From an uncultured Muribaculaceae bacterium (lineage in GTDB: Bacteria; Bacteroidota; Bacteroidia; Bacteroidales; Muribaculaceae): a stretch of DNA of 23,047 bases. The stretch's first letter is position 1. Each line of letters begins with the position of its first letter. The notes beneath the pieces are model-generated. The model was not told where the DNA came from. It saw only the letters and a program-made list of their open reading frames with translations, and ran no database searches. Position numbers and translations under genes: made by a program. This document shows, in pieces, positions 16,801 to 22,465 of this stretch. The DNA is taken from NCBI GenBank assembly GCA_910584495.1, contig CAJUAR010000045.1, forward strand, positions 1 to 23,047. The letters run 5' to 3'.

Positions 16801-16933
16801 TGGTGGGTACGGGCTTGACTTCCGGTTTACGGCGCGAGTATTTTTCTCTGAAAATGCCCGCGCTGTTTACATTCCAATATTTGCCATCATTAGATAACTG
16901 TATAAACAGAGTGTTGTTGTGTCCATCAGACAC
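10868..16933 (-). CDS. Giant multidomain phage polyvalent protein (two metallopeptidases, RadC/JAB-like domain, candidate nuclease folds), 5' end uncertain
   Basis: Polyvalent proteins are long chains of effector and DNA-modifying domains carried by phages and conjugative elements, many thought to enter the host early in infection. Visible order, numbered from the GTG at 16933: tail of a nuclease-like domain (1-45); Ser/Thr/Glu-rich linker; candidate Barnase/EndoU/colicin/RelE-like domain with GTKHSLLRHFETNS (about 180-335); metallopeptidase with HEYTHLW (H414, H418); acidic helical region; RadC/JAB-like domain with FVHNHPSGTLNPSQQD (H868, H870); a domain starting VKVYRAMQL; an LPD3-like domain around HIGQIDEFHYEI (about 1387-1500); second metallopeptidase with HEAVAH (H1635, H1640) and TEEYLAALAED; helical C-terminal domain to GTTSFGSIEA. 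The GTG splits a domain, and the frame is open without any ATG up to 17518, so the true start is unknown. The C terminus is frameshifted. It may be a truncated, fused or silent gene. Confidence 0.72.
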   Translation of the reverse strand: MSDGHNNTLFIQLSNDGKYWNVNSAGIFREKYSRRKPEVKPVPTIESSPSTETAEVNHGHNKGATVTSGNSSMTSDGKVTNSASEKQETGAESSEKTPSEKVRNTAERLVADFPDAVDSSLAARLAKNEKISPEEAEAAIAEARGSNEAPRMSVGEEVGGNADAYNVTKGMLESAGIAIHEVGGEEAAAMLEQRSEDTRLMGSKTDRKMERIAEHYADKELDSNQRAVVDVFSGKRDNVAIEVEREDGKRRVIMRQGKEQNVGTKHSLLRHFETNSNYVTAEEIALIPEIIAKGERKVDGKRITYDYTAEDASRLRVTTETSKGREVFTNLMSNRKPQNVESRKPFGDTQSSAQATTSEVSGANLGNKEQTTKEIEGQKGEKLLKTPSGTVYGWVANGEVWLNRDAMNPETPLHEYTHLWDDMVRRENPELWERGKELLRQMPLWDEVVNDPNYADIAGDEDAVASEVHSRLVGRDGARLLEDMISKAKEEGEENTAKAANLVERIKGWLQDMFASLKKTLEKWSGQELADLTAEDFAKLTIRDLAEGMNPKRADNGLRFHVASERRGRYGRNSLGLFDEMEPGLFDNLDAIKNEQIEQPDENQPQSDVSDMPDAETEAVNASIDRYVEDFAGYIKAERELEADKELSDDEKDLQREQLEDTILDKRDMLQGELAAHFRRRGDSEADALLRARDMLSEIQAQVSSRLIDPERMKPELMPEAEGMQSDVSDISEASGAEREQPEQPAQSEPVDGSYRSAGGDVIDYTSEGWLPTLEDGEFCYVERKFVRDRQFDFTGSERIETADDVAYIFRQLESAAVEHAFVVYVKDGEPTVVHVGMGDVAMTLVSQAAARGAWDALGGADEVYFVHNHPSGTLNPSQQDRNMLKSLRGMFGSKLQDGIIIDTRSGKYGIFDEEKGNYAYDRPIRAEGEERQLTVSRFDAQVFSDDYDPEKLLQVRSSASVAEFVSSQRLGARGKVGLLVLDQGLKVVGNFHLPYTGISNSEELSELAVKLATRYGGRAVMLYGNYKNSRAKLANLIEQVNKKSGNNIRFLDSISVGNGLRKEYQSAMDEGMIGEPDVEYNDDADILTRPVTDPATLDRLNSEPTVKVYRAMQLIDGGLRPPMSAKVDGELREATEIGVWEEAEERPELADAKGKFKLNKGNGSSINAAYNPYIHTSRSPINDQFSSAWSRPELVTVEVEVPESELTSGYKADKAKDSVGEKEWKSGPVGRALAKIGHARRVILSRWGKVTRIVPVDEVAEEYAQRLNKHGISVPFNTVPPALREALVKHGVKISEPEKGNAGESSRAAYEEWLEVYDMYSAMSRGREDFDTLRERAIAERGIVMPGLNDAEVRVVEVERHDFTGTGRQAIDKARKWTEENLLGTHTYHIGQIDEFHYEIDDDAIDKYLSSSSTKGSDNLGVHMAALKKLPSIINSSLEVEIHADYSKKDGKRNAENGIRDSSTLIHRFYGAIKIDGIIYRVKTTIKEVRDKKITPYNYQVTELELLISGSESSDALSNSNFVDVAKLLQGVEKSYDSGKKLLDESKKNDESLRQASQNSETNSGEEKLSAMDARVRELAGLMHLDNVEIVRDSSTLSGKRAKAKGFFNRRTGKITIVLPNNADAADVAQTLLHEAVAHYGLRKLFGKDFEAFLDKVFESATPEVRGRIAQMSRQHDWDYLTATEEYLAALAEDTDFEKGFAAQGWWMRIKELFRAMLAKLGIGEAAQIGDKELRYTLWRSYQNLAHPGWESGPLGMAEAATAESDFDRKHEESEEEADYYRAIQSYNESVQGLDNQVKEAHHDGLRSLLALQDEVCGWAKVKDNENVYLHMMHKTSVDRVEQEDMERRILKPLEKVCDALRKKGLNGRMIDDYLICLHGEERNAYIGNKRQSRQDYSGLTGLFDPDGKLGLTVDQLEEEARKYVARIEGMAPAETKELCKLVEETSHWQLDKMMESGYISRETRDKLAKRYRHYVPLEGYDESLAEDLWDYAGNVRILNAPMIHRAEGTTSFGSIEAIC
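10887..10914. repeat. Perfect 8-bp inverted repeat at the 3' end of the giant polyvalent frame
   Basis: GAGCCGAA at 10887-10894 and TTCGGCTC at 10907-10914 form an 8-bp stem with a 12-nt loop. It lies 17 nt inside the stop on the minus strand. The related site near 17175 lacks the complementary arm. There is no run of U behind the stem on either strand, so a classic terminator is unlikely. It may be chance, a mRNA-stabilising hairpin or a recombination site. Confidence 0.5.
12200..12219. repeat. 20-nt repeat, copy 2 of 3
   Basis: The same 20 nt as 10755-10774 and 17580-17599. With 17577-17609 the identity extends to 33 nt (12197-12229). Weaker homology continues leftwards to about 12126, which encodes LDNVEIV through LSGKRAK. 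This is the only copy attached to a complete metallopeptidase module. Confidence 0.92.
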
Positions 16934-17518
16934 CTCAAGTAAATAAGTCTGTTTATCCCCGCGTCGACTTCCCTCGCGAATAGTCTCGTAGTTTCTTGCT
17001 ACCGATTCAACAAATTCTTCAACACTGCCGAATCCAGCCTGACGGATTTGTTCACCATGTCCTGCCTCTATGTGTATTAGTCCGTATCCATGGTTTTTGC
17101 CGTCCGCTCCTTTGTGATTTTCACCAATACTCAGTTTGATTGGTGCTTCGACAAGTCCGCTTTCAGCCTCGATTGACCCGAAAGAGGTCGTTCCATCGCT
17201 CGCTTTGACGAACGGTTTGCCGTAATCGTCTTTTTCGTCAGAAATGGATGCCGTTATTTCCTTCGGTAGATTATCGGGGCGTTGGCTATCTCCTCGGGCA
17301 TCTCCTCCGGCTCGGCTGTCCCCATCGCCTTCATCAGCATTCTCAGCTTGGCTTTCCTCACTGCTTCTTGCCGCGGCTGCTCGGGCTGCGGCTGCTTCGG
17401 CTTCTTGTCGCTCTCGTTGTTCTCTTGTTGCATTTCTGTATGATTCTAAGTGTTGTCTGAGTATGTCTTCCTTGCTCTCGGCCTCCCCGGTGAATATGTC
17501 CAGCTGCCCGCTTGCCGC
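16934..17518 (-). other. In-frame 5' extension of the giant polyvalent frame: coiled linker plus candidate toxin-like nuclease domain
   Basis: This 585-nt stretch has no ATG and so no separate gene call, but it is open in the same frame as the giant protein. It starts just after an in-frame TGA at 17519-17521. It reads SGQLDIFTGEAESKEDILRQ, then a charged Glu/Arg/Ala-rich helical stretch, an acidic Gly/Asp linker, and a globular domain. That domain includes DGTTSFGSIEAESGLVEAP, NHGYGLIHIEAGHG, EEFVESVARNYETIREG and TYLLEVSDGHNNTLFIQL, running on past 16933. The GYGLIHIxxxHG pattern resembles phage nuclease folds of the Barnase/EndoU/colicin E5/RelE group. The unbroken sense frame shows that the GTG at 16933 is unlikely to be the natural start. 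Confidence 0.65.
16971..17015. repeat. 45-nt perfect direct repeat, right copy
   Basis: Partner of 10832-10876. Here it lies inside an unbroken nuclease-like domain, followed on the plus strand by the 149 nt (17016-17164) that the left copy lacks. Confidence 0.93.
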
Positions 17519-17981
17519 TCAGTGTCGACGCGTCGGTAACAATCTCAACATTGTCCAAATGCATCACACCAGCCAATTCCCTCACCCTCGCATCCATCGC
17601 CGAAAGTTTTTCTGAACTTTCCGAGTTAATTTCCTGTATATCTGATGACAAAGTATTAACTTTGCTGTCAGAAGATACATTGTCGGACGTAGGAACAAGG
17701 TCCGGTCCCTCCGATTCAATCGGGGCCTCGGTTAAGTACCTTTCAGAACTGGGGGACAATTTCTCATTAGGCGAGCCGAGCGCAGGGCCGGAAAGGGCAC
17801 CGGCCTCCTCCGAAGATTCGGAGGGCAGTATGAGGAGTTGCCCGTCCTCACGTTCGGCCTGCCTTTTTATTTTTTTCAAACCTCTATTATCGACCTCGTG
17901 CCAATGCACGATTTCCACGTTATCCTTGTTCTCGTTCACCTCAAGGACAACCAGTTTATTGTTGCCTTTTCCGTCAGGCAC
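17358..17981 (-). pseudogene. 5'- and 3'-truncated polyvalent-protein fragment, fused out of frame to the giant gene
   Basis: The fragment opens after a TAG near 18040 with no ATG; a GTG at 17981 is the only early start. It reads ERDNWIVINVPDGKGNNK, LVVLEVNENKDNVEIVHWHE and RGLKKIKRQAEREDGQLLIL, which looks like the second half of a nuclease-like polyvalent domain. A Ser/Glu/Pro-rich linker follows, then EKLSAMDARVRELAGVMHLD and DASTLSGKR, the start of the metallopeptidase module at 12230-12126. Homology to that module stops at about 17506. From there the frame runs into basic, low-complexity codons to 17358. The sense frame of the next module (LDIFTGEAES) lies one base ahead (+1). A ribosomal frameshift is possible, but an out-of-frame deletion junction is the simpler reading. 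Confidence 0.65.
17580..17599. repeat. 20-nt repeat, copy 3 of 3
   Basis: Identical to 10755-10774 and 12200-12219. Identity with the middle copy extends over 17577-17609. It lies in the truncated upstream fragment, about 75-95 nt from the point at 17506 where homology to the metallopeptidase module ends. Confidence 0.92.
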
Positions 17982-18020
17982 ATTGATGACAATCCAGTTG
18001 TCCCGTTCTTGTCCCAGTAA

Positions 18021-18070
18021 AATTGAAAAATGCTTGCAAGTCTATGACCTACAAGCATTTGTTTTCAATT
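18021..18070. terminator. Long imperfect inverted repeat, likely bidirectional terminator after the repressor
   Basis: AATTGAAAA (18021-18029) can pair with TTTTCAATT (18062-18070), and ATGCTTG (18030-18036) with CAAGCAT (18052-18058). Three unpaired bases remain on the right arm and the loop is about 15 nt. On the minus strand the inner stem is followed by TTTTTCAATTTT, so it should end leftward transcripts from the repressor gene, 78 nt away. It also separates that gene from the polyvalent remnants, which would leave them without read-through transcription. Confidence 0.6.
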
Positions 18071-18147
18071 AGTCGGGGTGACAGGAAGTATGCGCTCACT
18101 TTTCAACGCCTTAATAGGTTCTTTTCAGGCCGCAAGCCGTTAATAAT

Positions 18148-18522
18148 TTACTTTGTTTGTTCCGATTTTGTTCCGTTTTCAAATCCTTTAGCGGACATTA
18201 GAATTTGAATCGTGCGCTCCTTCTCGGAGAGTAACGCCATGAGCGTCGCTGGGTCATTTAATGATATTGTCGGCGAGCCGACGATGGTTTGCTGATGTAT
18301 GTCGGATAAGACCTTTGAGGAGCCTCCGCCGTCATCAAAGAAAGCCCCGGTTGTCATTCCGGTTGCTTTGCATAGCTTCTCTAATAGTTCACAATCTATC
18401 GACGGACGCGTGAAAATGGTCGAAAGATAGTTGTAGCTGATGCCTACGGCATTGGCTACATCTCGCTTCTTTAAGTGGTTGGTTTCTATGTAGTTCTTGA
18501 TAAGTTGACCAACGTGCTTCAT
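18148..18522 (-). CDS. XRE/Cro-CI-type helix-turn-helix repressor
   Basis: A 124-aa protein with an N-terminal HTH_3-like domain: VGQLIKNYIETNHLKKRDVA, NAVGISYNYLSTIFTRPSID and CELLEKLCKATGMTTGAFF. A Gly/Ser linker and a C-terminal helical segment (MALLSEKERTIQILMSAKG) follow, likely for dimerisation. It has no RecA-dependent S24 peptidase domain, so release by self-cleavage is not expected. It is transcribed away from the Cro-like gene across a 136-nt control region, which is the classical layout of a lysogeny or maintenance switch. It probably represses the rightward regulatory and replication genes, and perhaps itself. The family call is sound; the operator sites are not proven. Confidence 0.83.
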   Translation of the reverse strand: MKHVGQLIKNYIETNHLKKRDVANAVGISYNYLSTIFTRPSIDCELLEKLCKATGMTTGAFFDDGGGSSKVLSDIHQQTIVGSPTISLNDPATLMALLSEKERTIQILMSAKGFENGTKSEQTK

Positions 18523-18539
18523 ATTCGCTTCTTGTTAAA

Positions 18540-18624
18540 TAAAGTTAATCTTTTATCGAATGTAGTTCTGTGATAGTTGTAGTTCAGATTATTATACTTT
18601 ACTTTGTATTCGTAAAGTTAGTAA
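18540..18624. promoter_or_regulatory. Divergent control region with repeated TAAAGTTA half-sites (candidate operators)
   Basis: TAAAGTTA occurs at 18540-18547 and 18613-18620. The second copy also forms an inverted repeat, ACTTT-N8-AAAGT (18601-18618), within TTACTTTG...GTTAGTAA. The first has a matching CTTTTA nearby (AAAG-N5-CTTT). Repeated half-sites flanking the promoters of a repressor/Cro pair are what operators look like, but these A/T-rich words are short and could be chance. Confidence 0.4.
18577..18606 (+). promoter_or_regulatory. Candidate rightward promoter of the Cro-like operon
   Basis: TTG at 18577-18579, a 19-nt spacer and TTACTTTG at 18599-18606 agree with the Bacteroidetes promoter (TTTG / TAnnTTTG), with one mismatch in the -7 box. 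The -7 box overlaps the candidate operator ACTTT-N8-AAAGT, as expected for repression. The Cro-like ATG is about 50 nt downstream. Confidence 0.45.
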
Positions 18625-18658
18625 TAACATTTGAAACAACCAAAAATATATCGCAAGA

Positions 18659-18868
18659 ATGACTGCAAACGAAGCTCTCGACAACTATATGTCCTCCTTA
18701 TCTCCGAGGGAACGAATCGCTAAGTCGCGTGATTTGCGCAACTTAGGCAACTTCTCTCCGTGGAATCTTAGCGACTGGCGAAAGGGCCGTGTCAAGATTT
18801 CGCCTCAAATGCAGGCCAAAATTAGCGGAATTTTGGGCGAAAACATATTCGTTAATGTCGATAATTGA
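18659..18868 (+). CDS. Small Cro-like DNA-binding protein (hypothetical)
   Basis: A 69-aa protein starting ATG at 18659, first of the rightward genes and facing the XRE repressor. It has no strong family signature, but LSPRERIAKSRDLRNLGNFS, NLSDWRKGRVKISPQMQAKI and SGILGENIF look like a compact helix-turn-helix: a basic Trp-containing turn followed by a helix of the kind seen in small phage Cro/YdaS-like proteins. Size, charge and position all fit a Cro-type antagonist of the repressor. The function is inferred from position. Its stop overlaps the preferred start of the next gene. Confidence 0.6.
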   Translation: MTANEALDNYMSSLSPRERIAKSRDLRNLGNFSPWNLSDWRKGRVKISPQMQAKISGILGENIFVNVDN

Positions 18869-19439
18869 TATAATTGATATGGGAATACTATTAACGAATA
18901 TAGAATTTTTCACCCATGAGCGAGAGGTGTGGTATCGTTGCCTGGATGGCCCGATACATCGCCTCACCGAAAGCGACCACGATTTAATCGAATCAATCGT
19001 CGAACATATCGACACTTTTTATCCGAAGGCGTATGCAGCTCTCGCTGACGAGTACAAGGGCAGCGTGAGAAATCAGTCATACTTCCGCTTCCTCATCGCT
19101 TCTCGCTTTATCCGCTGCAATTTTGCCCCACTCGATAATGTTCCCGACTTCTCTGCGGCATCCTTGTGCTCGTTTGAGTTCGTTCCGTGCCCCCTACGTG
19201 GAGAGTGCCGTCTTGAGTGCGTTGTGTGTCGCCCGGAGTTCGACCACAAACTTAGTGCCGCTGAGCTTCGCGTCATGCGCCTGTGGTGCCAGGGACAAAG
19301 CGAGGACGAGATTGCCCGGCAGCTTTACCTTTCCCCATGCACAATCCATAATCACATCGCTAATGCCTACAACCGCACAGGCATACATTCACGTCACGAG
19401 TTCGTGGCGTATGCCTCTAAGCACAATCTTTTCTCATGA
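18855..19439 (+). CDS. LuxR/GerE-type HTH regulator with a cysteine cluster
   Basis: The C terminus is a clear GerE HTH: LSAAELRVMRLWCQGQSEDE, IARQLYLSPCTIHNHIANAY and TGIHSRHEFVAYA. The N-terminal about 95 residues are unrecognised. Between them CSFEFVPCPLRGECRLECVV followed by CR places five cysteines within 21 residues, a possible metal or Fe-S site. Three starts are possible: TTG/GTG-like codons further up at 18789, ATG at 18855 (overlapping the Cro-like gene by 14 nt) and ATG at 18879. I chose 18855, because an 18789 start would overlap the Cro-like gene by 80 nt; 18879 is also reasonable. The stop overlaps the next start as ATGA. The role is probably transcription control of the element's replication or late genes. 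Confidence 0.78.
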   Translation: MSIIDIIDMGILLTNIEFFTHEREVWYRCLDGPIHRLTESDHDLIESIVEHIDTFYPKAYAALADEYKGSVRNQSYFRFLIASRFIRCNFAPLDNVPDFSAASLCSFEFVPCPLRGECRLECVVCRPEFDHKLSAAELRVMRLWCQGQSEDEIARQLYLSPCTIHNHIANAYNRTGIHSRHEFVAYASKHNLFS

Positions 19440-22400
19440 CCGACTATCAGAAATATAGCAGATTCACGGTCAATACGGTTAAGTCTGTTGACATCCGCCT
19501 TATCATCCCGGGCTGCAATACTCATAAAACTACGCAAGAAATCGAGTGCCCCCATTGCCATGGCAAAAAGTTTAGTGTCACCACAAAAGGAAAACTGAAT
19601 TTTGCCAAATGCTGGCAATGTGATTTTCAACTGTCCGGCCCCCTTCAAGCGTATGCCCACTACAATAATCTCGACATGAAGCGAGATTATATCCAAATTA
19701 TTGAAGGAGTGGCCGCCGAAGCTCATCTAACTATCATTCCGGAGGAAACGGTCAGACGCGACACTATCAAGAAAACAAAGGATCGTGTCGGCAAATCTTT
19801 CTGCGGAAAGCAGCTCGAAGGCTCCGGCCTTACGGTTGAAGATGTAATGGCCTCCGTCGTCGATGACAATCAGGAATTCATCACATCTCCTTTCCGGTCG
19901 GGTACTTTCGGCCCCGGCTTTGCGATCGACGATAAAGGCGATGATATGCTCATTGCCTATTACGACCTTCATGGCCGTCCGGTGATGTATTCGGTGAAAG
20001 GCTCGAAAACTCTCCGTAGATATGTCCGTGTACGCTATGCCAACCCGGACATTCATGTCGGCAAGGACGGTTCGACAATGAAGTACCAGACGCCTTCGGG
20101 CGCTCCGGCGCAGGTATATATCCCGGAGAAAATTCGTCGGCTATACAAGCAGAAAGCCCATATCGAGACGCTATTCCTGCAGGAAGGCGAGAAGAAAGCT
20201 GAAAAAGCCTGCAAACATGGAATGTTGTCTCTCGGCCTTCAAGGCATTATGAATATCGGCTCGAAAGAGCAGGGTATCATTCAAGCCATTTTCGATGTTG
20301 TCAAGACTTGTACTGTGCGGCATATAGCCCTCGTCATGGATAGTGACTGGAACGACCTCTCGCGCAACATAACTGTTGGCGACCGCGTCGATAAACGGCC
20401 TATCAGCTTCGCCGCTGCCGTTATCAAGTTCCAGCAGTACGTCAAGACATTCCACAATGCCGAGCTGAATGTCGATGCCTGGTGGGGCCATGTAAATGTC
20501 AACGAGCACGGCGACAAAGGTGTCGATGACCTCCTTGTCGGTTCTCTCCTGGACAACGAGCCCGAGCTGATGACTGACATCGAGCATACCATGAACACCC
20601 ACAACGGACGTGGAAAATGGCTCGACATTCACAAGATCACAACGCTTTCGGATTCAAAAATCCGTGACTTTTGGCACCTTAATGACCGCCAGGCATTCTT
20701 CGAGGCTCACAAAGAACACCTATCGGACATTCCGTCGTTCAAACTCGGCGGAGTAAGATACCACATCGAGAACGGACAAATGGTGCCTATCAGCCGCTAT
20801 TCGTCCGATGTTGACATATTCTCTATCGAGAAGGACAGCAAGGATAATGACAAGGTGGTGCTCAACTACACCGAAACGTTCAAATTCCTTGCGGCATCCG
20901 GCTTCTACCGTTTGCGAAATAGCGAAGAAGCCGCCTCCGGCTATGACTTCATTCGCATCGACGATGGCATCATCGACCGCTCTGCTCCTTACGAGCTTCG
21001 CGATTTTATTCTGCAGTATATCCTCACCAACATCAAGAGTCCGTTGGTGCATGAATATTTTAACAGCAAGCTCGACACTCTGCTCCCGGACAAAAAGCTC
21101 GAGCGTCTCGAACTGCGTACAGACAATTTCAACAATTTTGAATCCGGAGTGCAACGCACTTATTACAACAACGGCCAGGTTGAAATCACCAGCAGCTCAA
21201 TTACGCCTAATCTTCCTATCACTGACGTTTGGCGCAGCCGCATTGTGGCGCGTAAATTCAAGCGTATTGTGGTGATAAAATCTATTACCAAAGTCGGTGA
21301 TACATATTACTGGGAGCTGACCGAGGACGGCAAAAAATGCGAATTTCTGCAATACTTGATCAATACATCAAACAACTATTATACCCACGACGCTCCGAGG
21401 GAGACAACTGACCAGGAGAACATCGAGTGGATTCAGCACATCGTTAACAAAGTCACGGCCATTGGATTCCTGTTATCCGATTGGAAATACCCCTCCGACC
21501 GTCAGGCCGTAGTCGTGCAAGGCCACCGTATTTCCGAAGTGGGCCAAGCATGGGGCGGTGCCGGTAAGTCCGTTCTCGGCACCGCGCTCGGAAAAGTCGT
21601 CGCGCAGTTCTTCATCAACGGCCAGGACTTCAACTCTAATGACGAGTTTATTCTGTCGGGTGTTACAAAAGCTACTCGCAACATCTTCATCGATGACGTA
21701 CGCACCAATTTCGATTTCAAAAATATCTTCAACTGGATTACCGGCCCGATGCCGATTAACCCGAAGGGAAAGGAGCGTTACACCATAGCGGTCGAGGATT
21801 CGCCAAAGGTGCTGCTCACTACAAATCATGCTATCAAAAGTGCCGACGAAGGCTCGGTGAAACGTCGTATCGCTTATGTCGAGTTCTCGTCATGGTACAA
21901 CCAGGATCACGCAATTATCGATGACTTTCACCATATGTTTTTCGATGACTGGGATGAATACCAGTGGGCGCTCTTTGACAATTTAATGGCTGAGTGCGTA
22001 ATGTACTATCTGCGCTCATTTGAAGAAATATGGCACCGTGAAGGCCGTGGCGTAGTGCCGCCGCCGATGAAAAATATCGAGCTGCGCACACTCCGTCAGG
22101 CTATGGGCGAAACCTTCCTCGCCTGGGCCGAGGAATATTTCGACCCGACCGGTGCCAATCTCAATGAGCGCCGGGAACGCAAAGAAATGTGGAATGCTTT
22201 CTTGGAGTATGCCGGCGGCATGAATGGCCACGGTATCACTCGCACCAATTTCCGCAGAAAGGTCGAATCTTACTGCAAATTCAAGGGCTACGATTTCAAC
22301 ATTGCTAAGCCAAATGATGAAAACGTCTGCTATGCGGATTGGAAGCCTCTCCACCCTGAGGAAACATTCCTCGGTGGTGACGATAAGTCCGGAGGCAAGG

Positions 22401-22453
22401 AATACATGACAGTGTACTCTCCGGAGCTCGAAAAAATCAAACGCCCATTCTAA
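19436..22453 (+). CDS. Primase-helicase-type replication protein (zinc ribbon, Toprim, P-loop ATPase)
   Basis: A 1005-aa protein with the layout of phage and plasmid replication primase-helicases. There is an N-terminal zinc ribbon with C38-x2-C41 and C59-x2-C62. A Toprim-like domain has LFLQEGEKKAEKA (E250-G251-E252) and the acidic pair VMDSDW (D302, D304). A long middle region follows. The C-terminal ATPase has Walker A WGGAGKSVLG (G707-S712), an acidic NIFIDDV that suits Walker B, and VLLTTNHAI, which suits an SF3-like sensor. The expected role is priming and unwinding the element's DNA. It starts inside the stop of the LuxR-type gene (ATGA), so regulator and replicase are probably translationally coupled. 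Small DNA-binding genes follow. The N-terminal catalytic type (DnaG-like or other) is not certain. Confidence 0.85.
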   Translation: MTDYQKYSRFTVNTVKSVDIRLIIPGCNTHKTTQEIECPHCHGKKFSVTTKGKLNFAKCWQCDFQLSGPLQAYAHYNNLDMKRDYIQIIEGVAAEAHLTIIPEETVRRDTIKKTKDRVGKSFCGKQLEGSGLTVEDVMASVVDDNQEFITSPFRSGTFGPGFAIDDKGDDMLIAYYDLHGRPVMYSVKGSKTLRRYVRVRYANPDIHVGKDGSTMKYQTPSGAPAQVYIPEKIRRLYKQKAHIETLFLQEGEKKAEKACKHGMLSLGLQGIMNIGSKEQGIIQAIFDVVKTCTVRHIALVMDSDWNDLSRNITVGDRVDKRPISFAAAVIKFQQYVKTFHNAELNVDAWWGHVNVNEHGDKGVDDLLVGSLLDNEPELMTDIEHTMNTHNGRGKWLDIHKITTLSDSKIRDFWHLNDRQAFFEAHKEHLSDIPSFKLGGVRYHIENGQMVPISRYSSDVDIFSIEKDSKDNDKVVLNYTETFKFLAASGFYRLRNSEEAASGYDFIRIDDGIIDRSAPYELRDFILQYILTNIKSPLVHEYFNSKLDTLLPDKKLERLELRTDNFNNFESGVQRTYYNNGQVEITSSSITPNLPITDVWRSRIVARKFKRIVVIKSITKVGDTYYWELTEDGKKCEFLQYLINTSNNYYTHDAPRETTDQENIEWIQHIVNKVTAIGFLLSDWKYPSDRQAVVVQGHRISEVGQAWGGAGKSVLGTALGKVVAQFFINGQDFNSNDEFILSGVTKATRNIFIDDVRTNFDFKNIFNWITGPMPINPKGKERYTIAVEDSPKVLLTTNHAIKSADEGSVKRRIAYVEFSSWYNQDHAIIDDFHHMFFDDWDEYQWALFDNLMAECVMYYLRSFEEIWHREGRGVVPPPMKNIELRTLRQAMGETFLAWAEEYFDPTGANLNERRERKEMWNAFLEYAGGMNGHGITRTNFRRKVESYCKFKGYDFNIAKPNDENVCYADWKPLHPEETFLGGDDKSGGKEYMTVYSPELEKIKRPF

Positions 22454-22465
22454 ATACATCAAAAT

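Noticed and set aside
16136..16897. 253-aa plus-strand open frame opposite the nuclease-like domain
   Set aside because: The minus strand shows conserved domain motifs here; the plus frame is compositionally biased shadow coding.
10832..17015. Insertion sequence bounded by the 45-nt repeats
   Set aside because: The repeats are direct and encode conserved protein, there is no transposase between them and no terminal inverted repeats or target duplication.
10755..17599. CRISPR array
   Set aside because: Only three copies of the 20-nt repeat, thousands of bases apart and inside coding sequence, with no spacers or cas genes.
10868..17981. Diversity-generating retroelement or invertase shufflon
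   Set aside because: No reverse transcriptase, template/variable repeat pair, inverted crossover sites or recombinase gene is present in the window.
18645..18652. Minus-strand TATTTTTG as a promoter for the repressor
   Set aside because: It fits TAnnTTTG but lies over 120 nt from the repressor start and inside the leader of the opposing gene, with no convincing -33 box.
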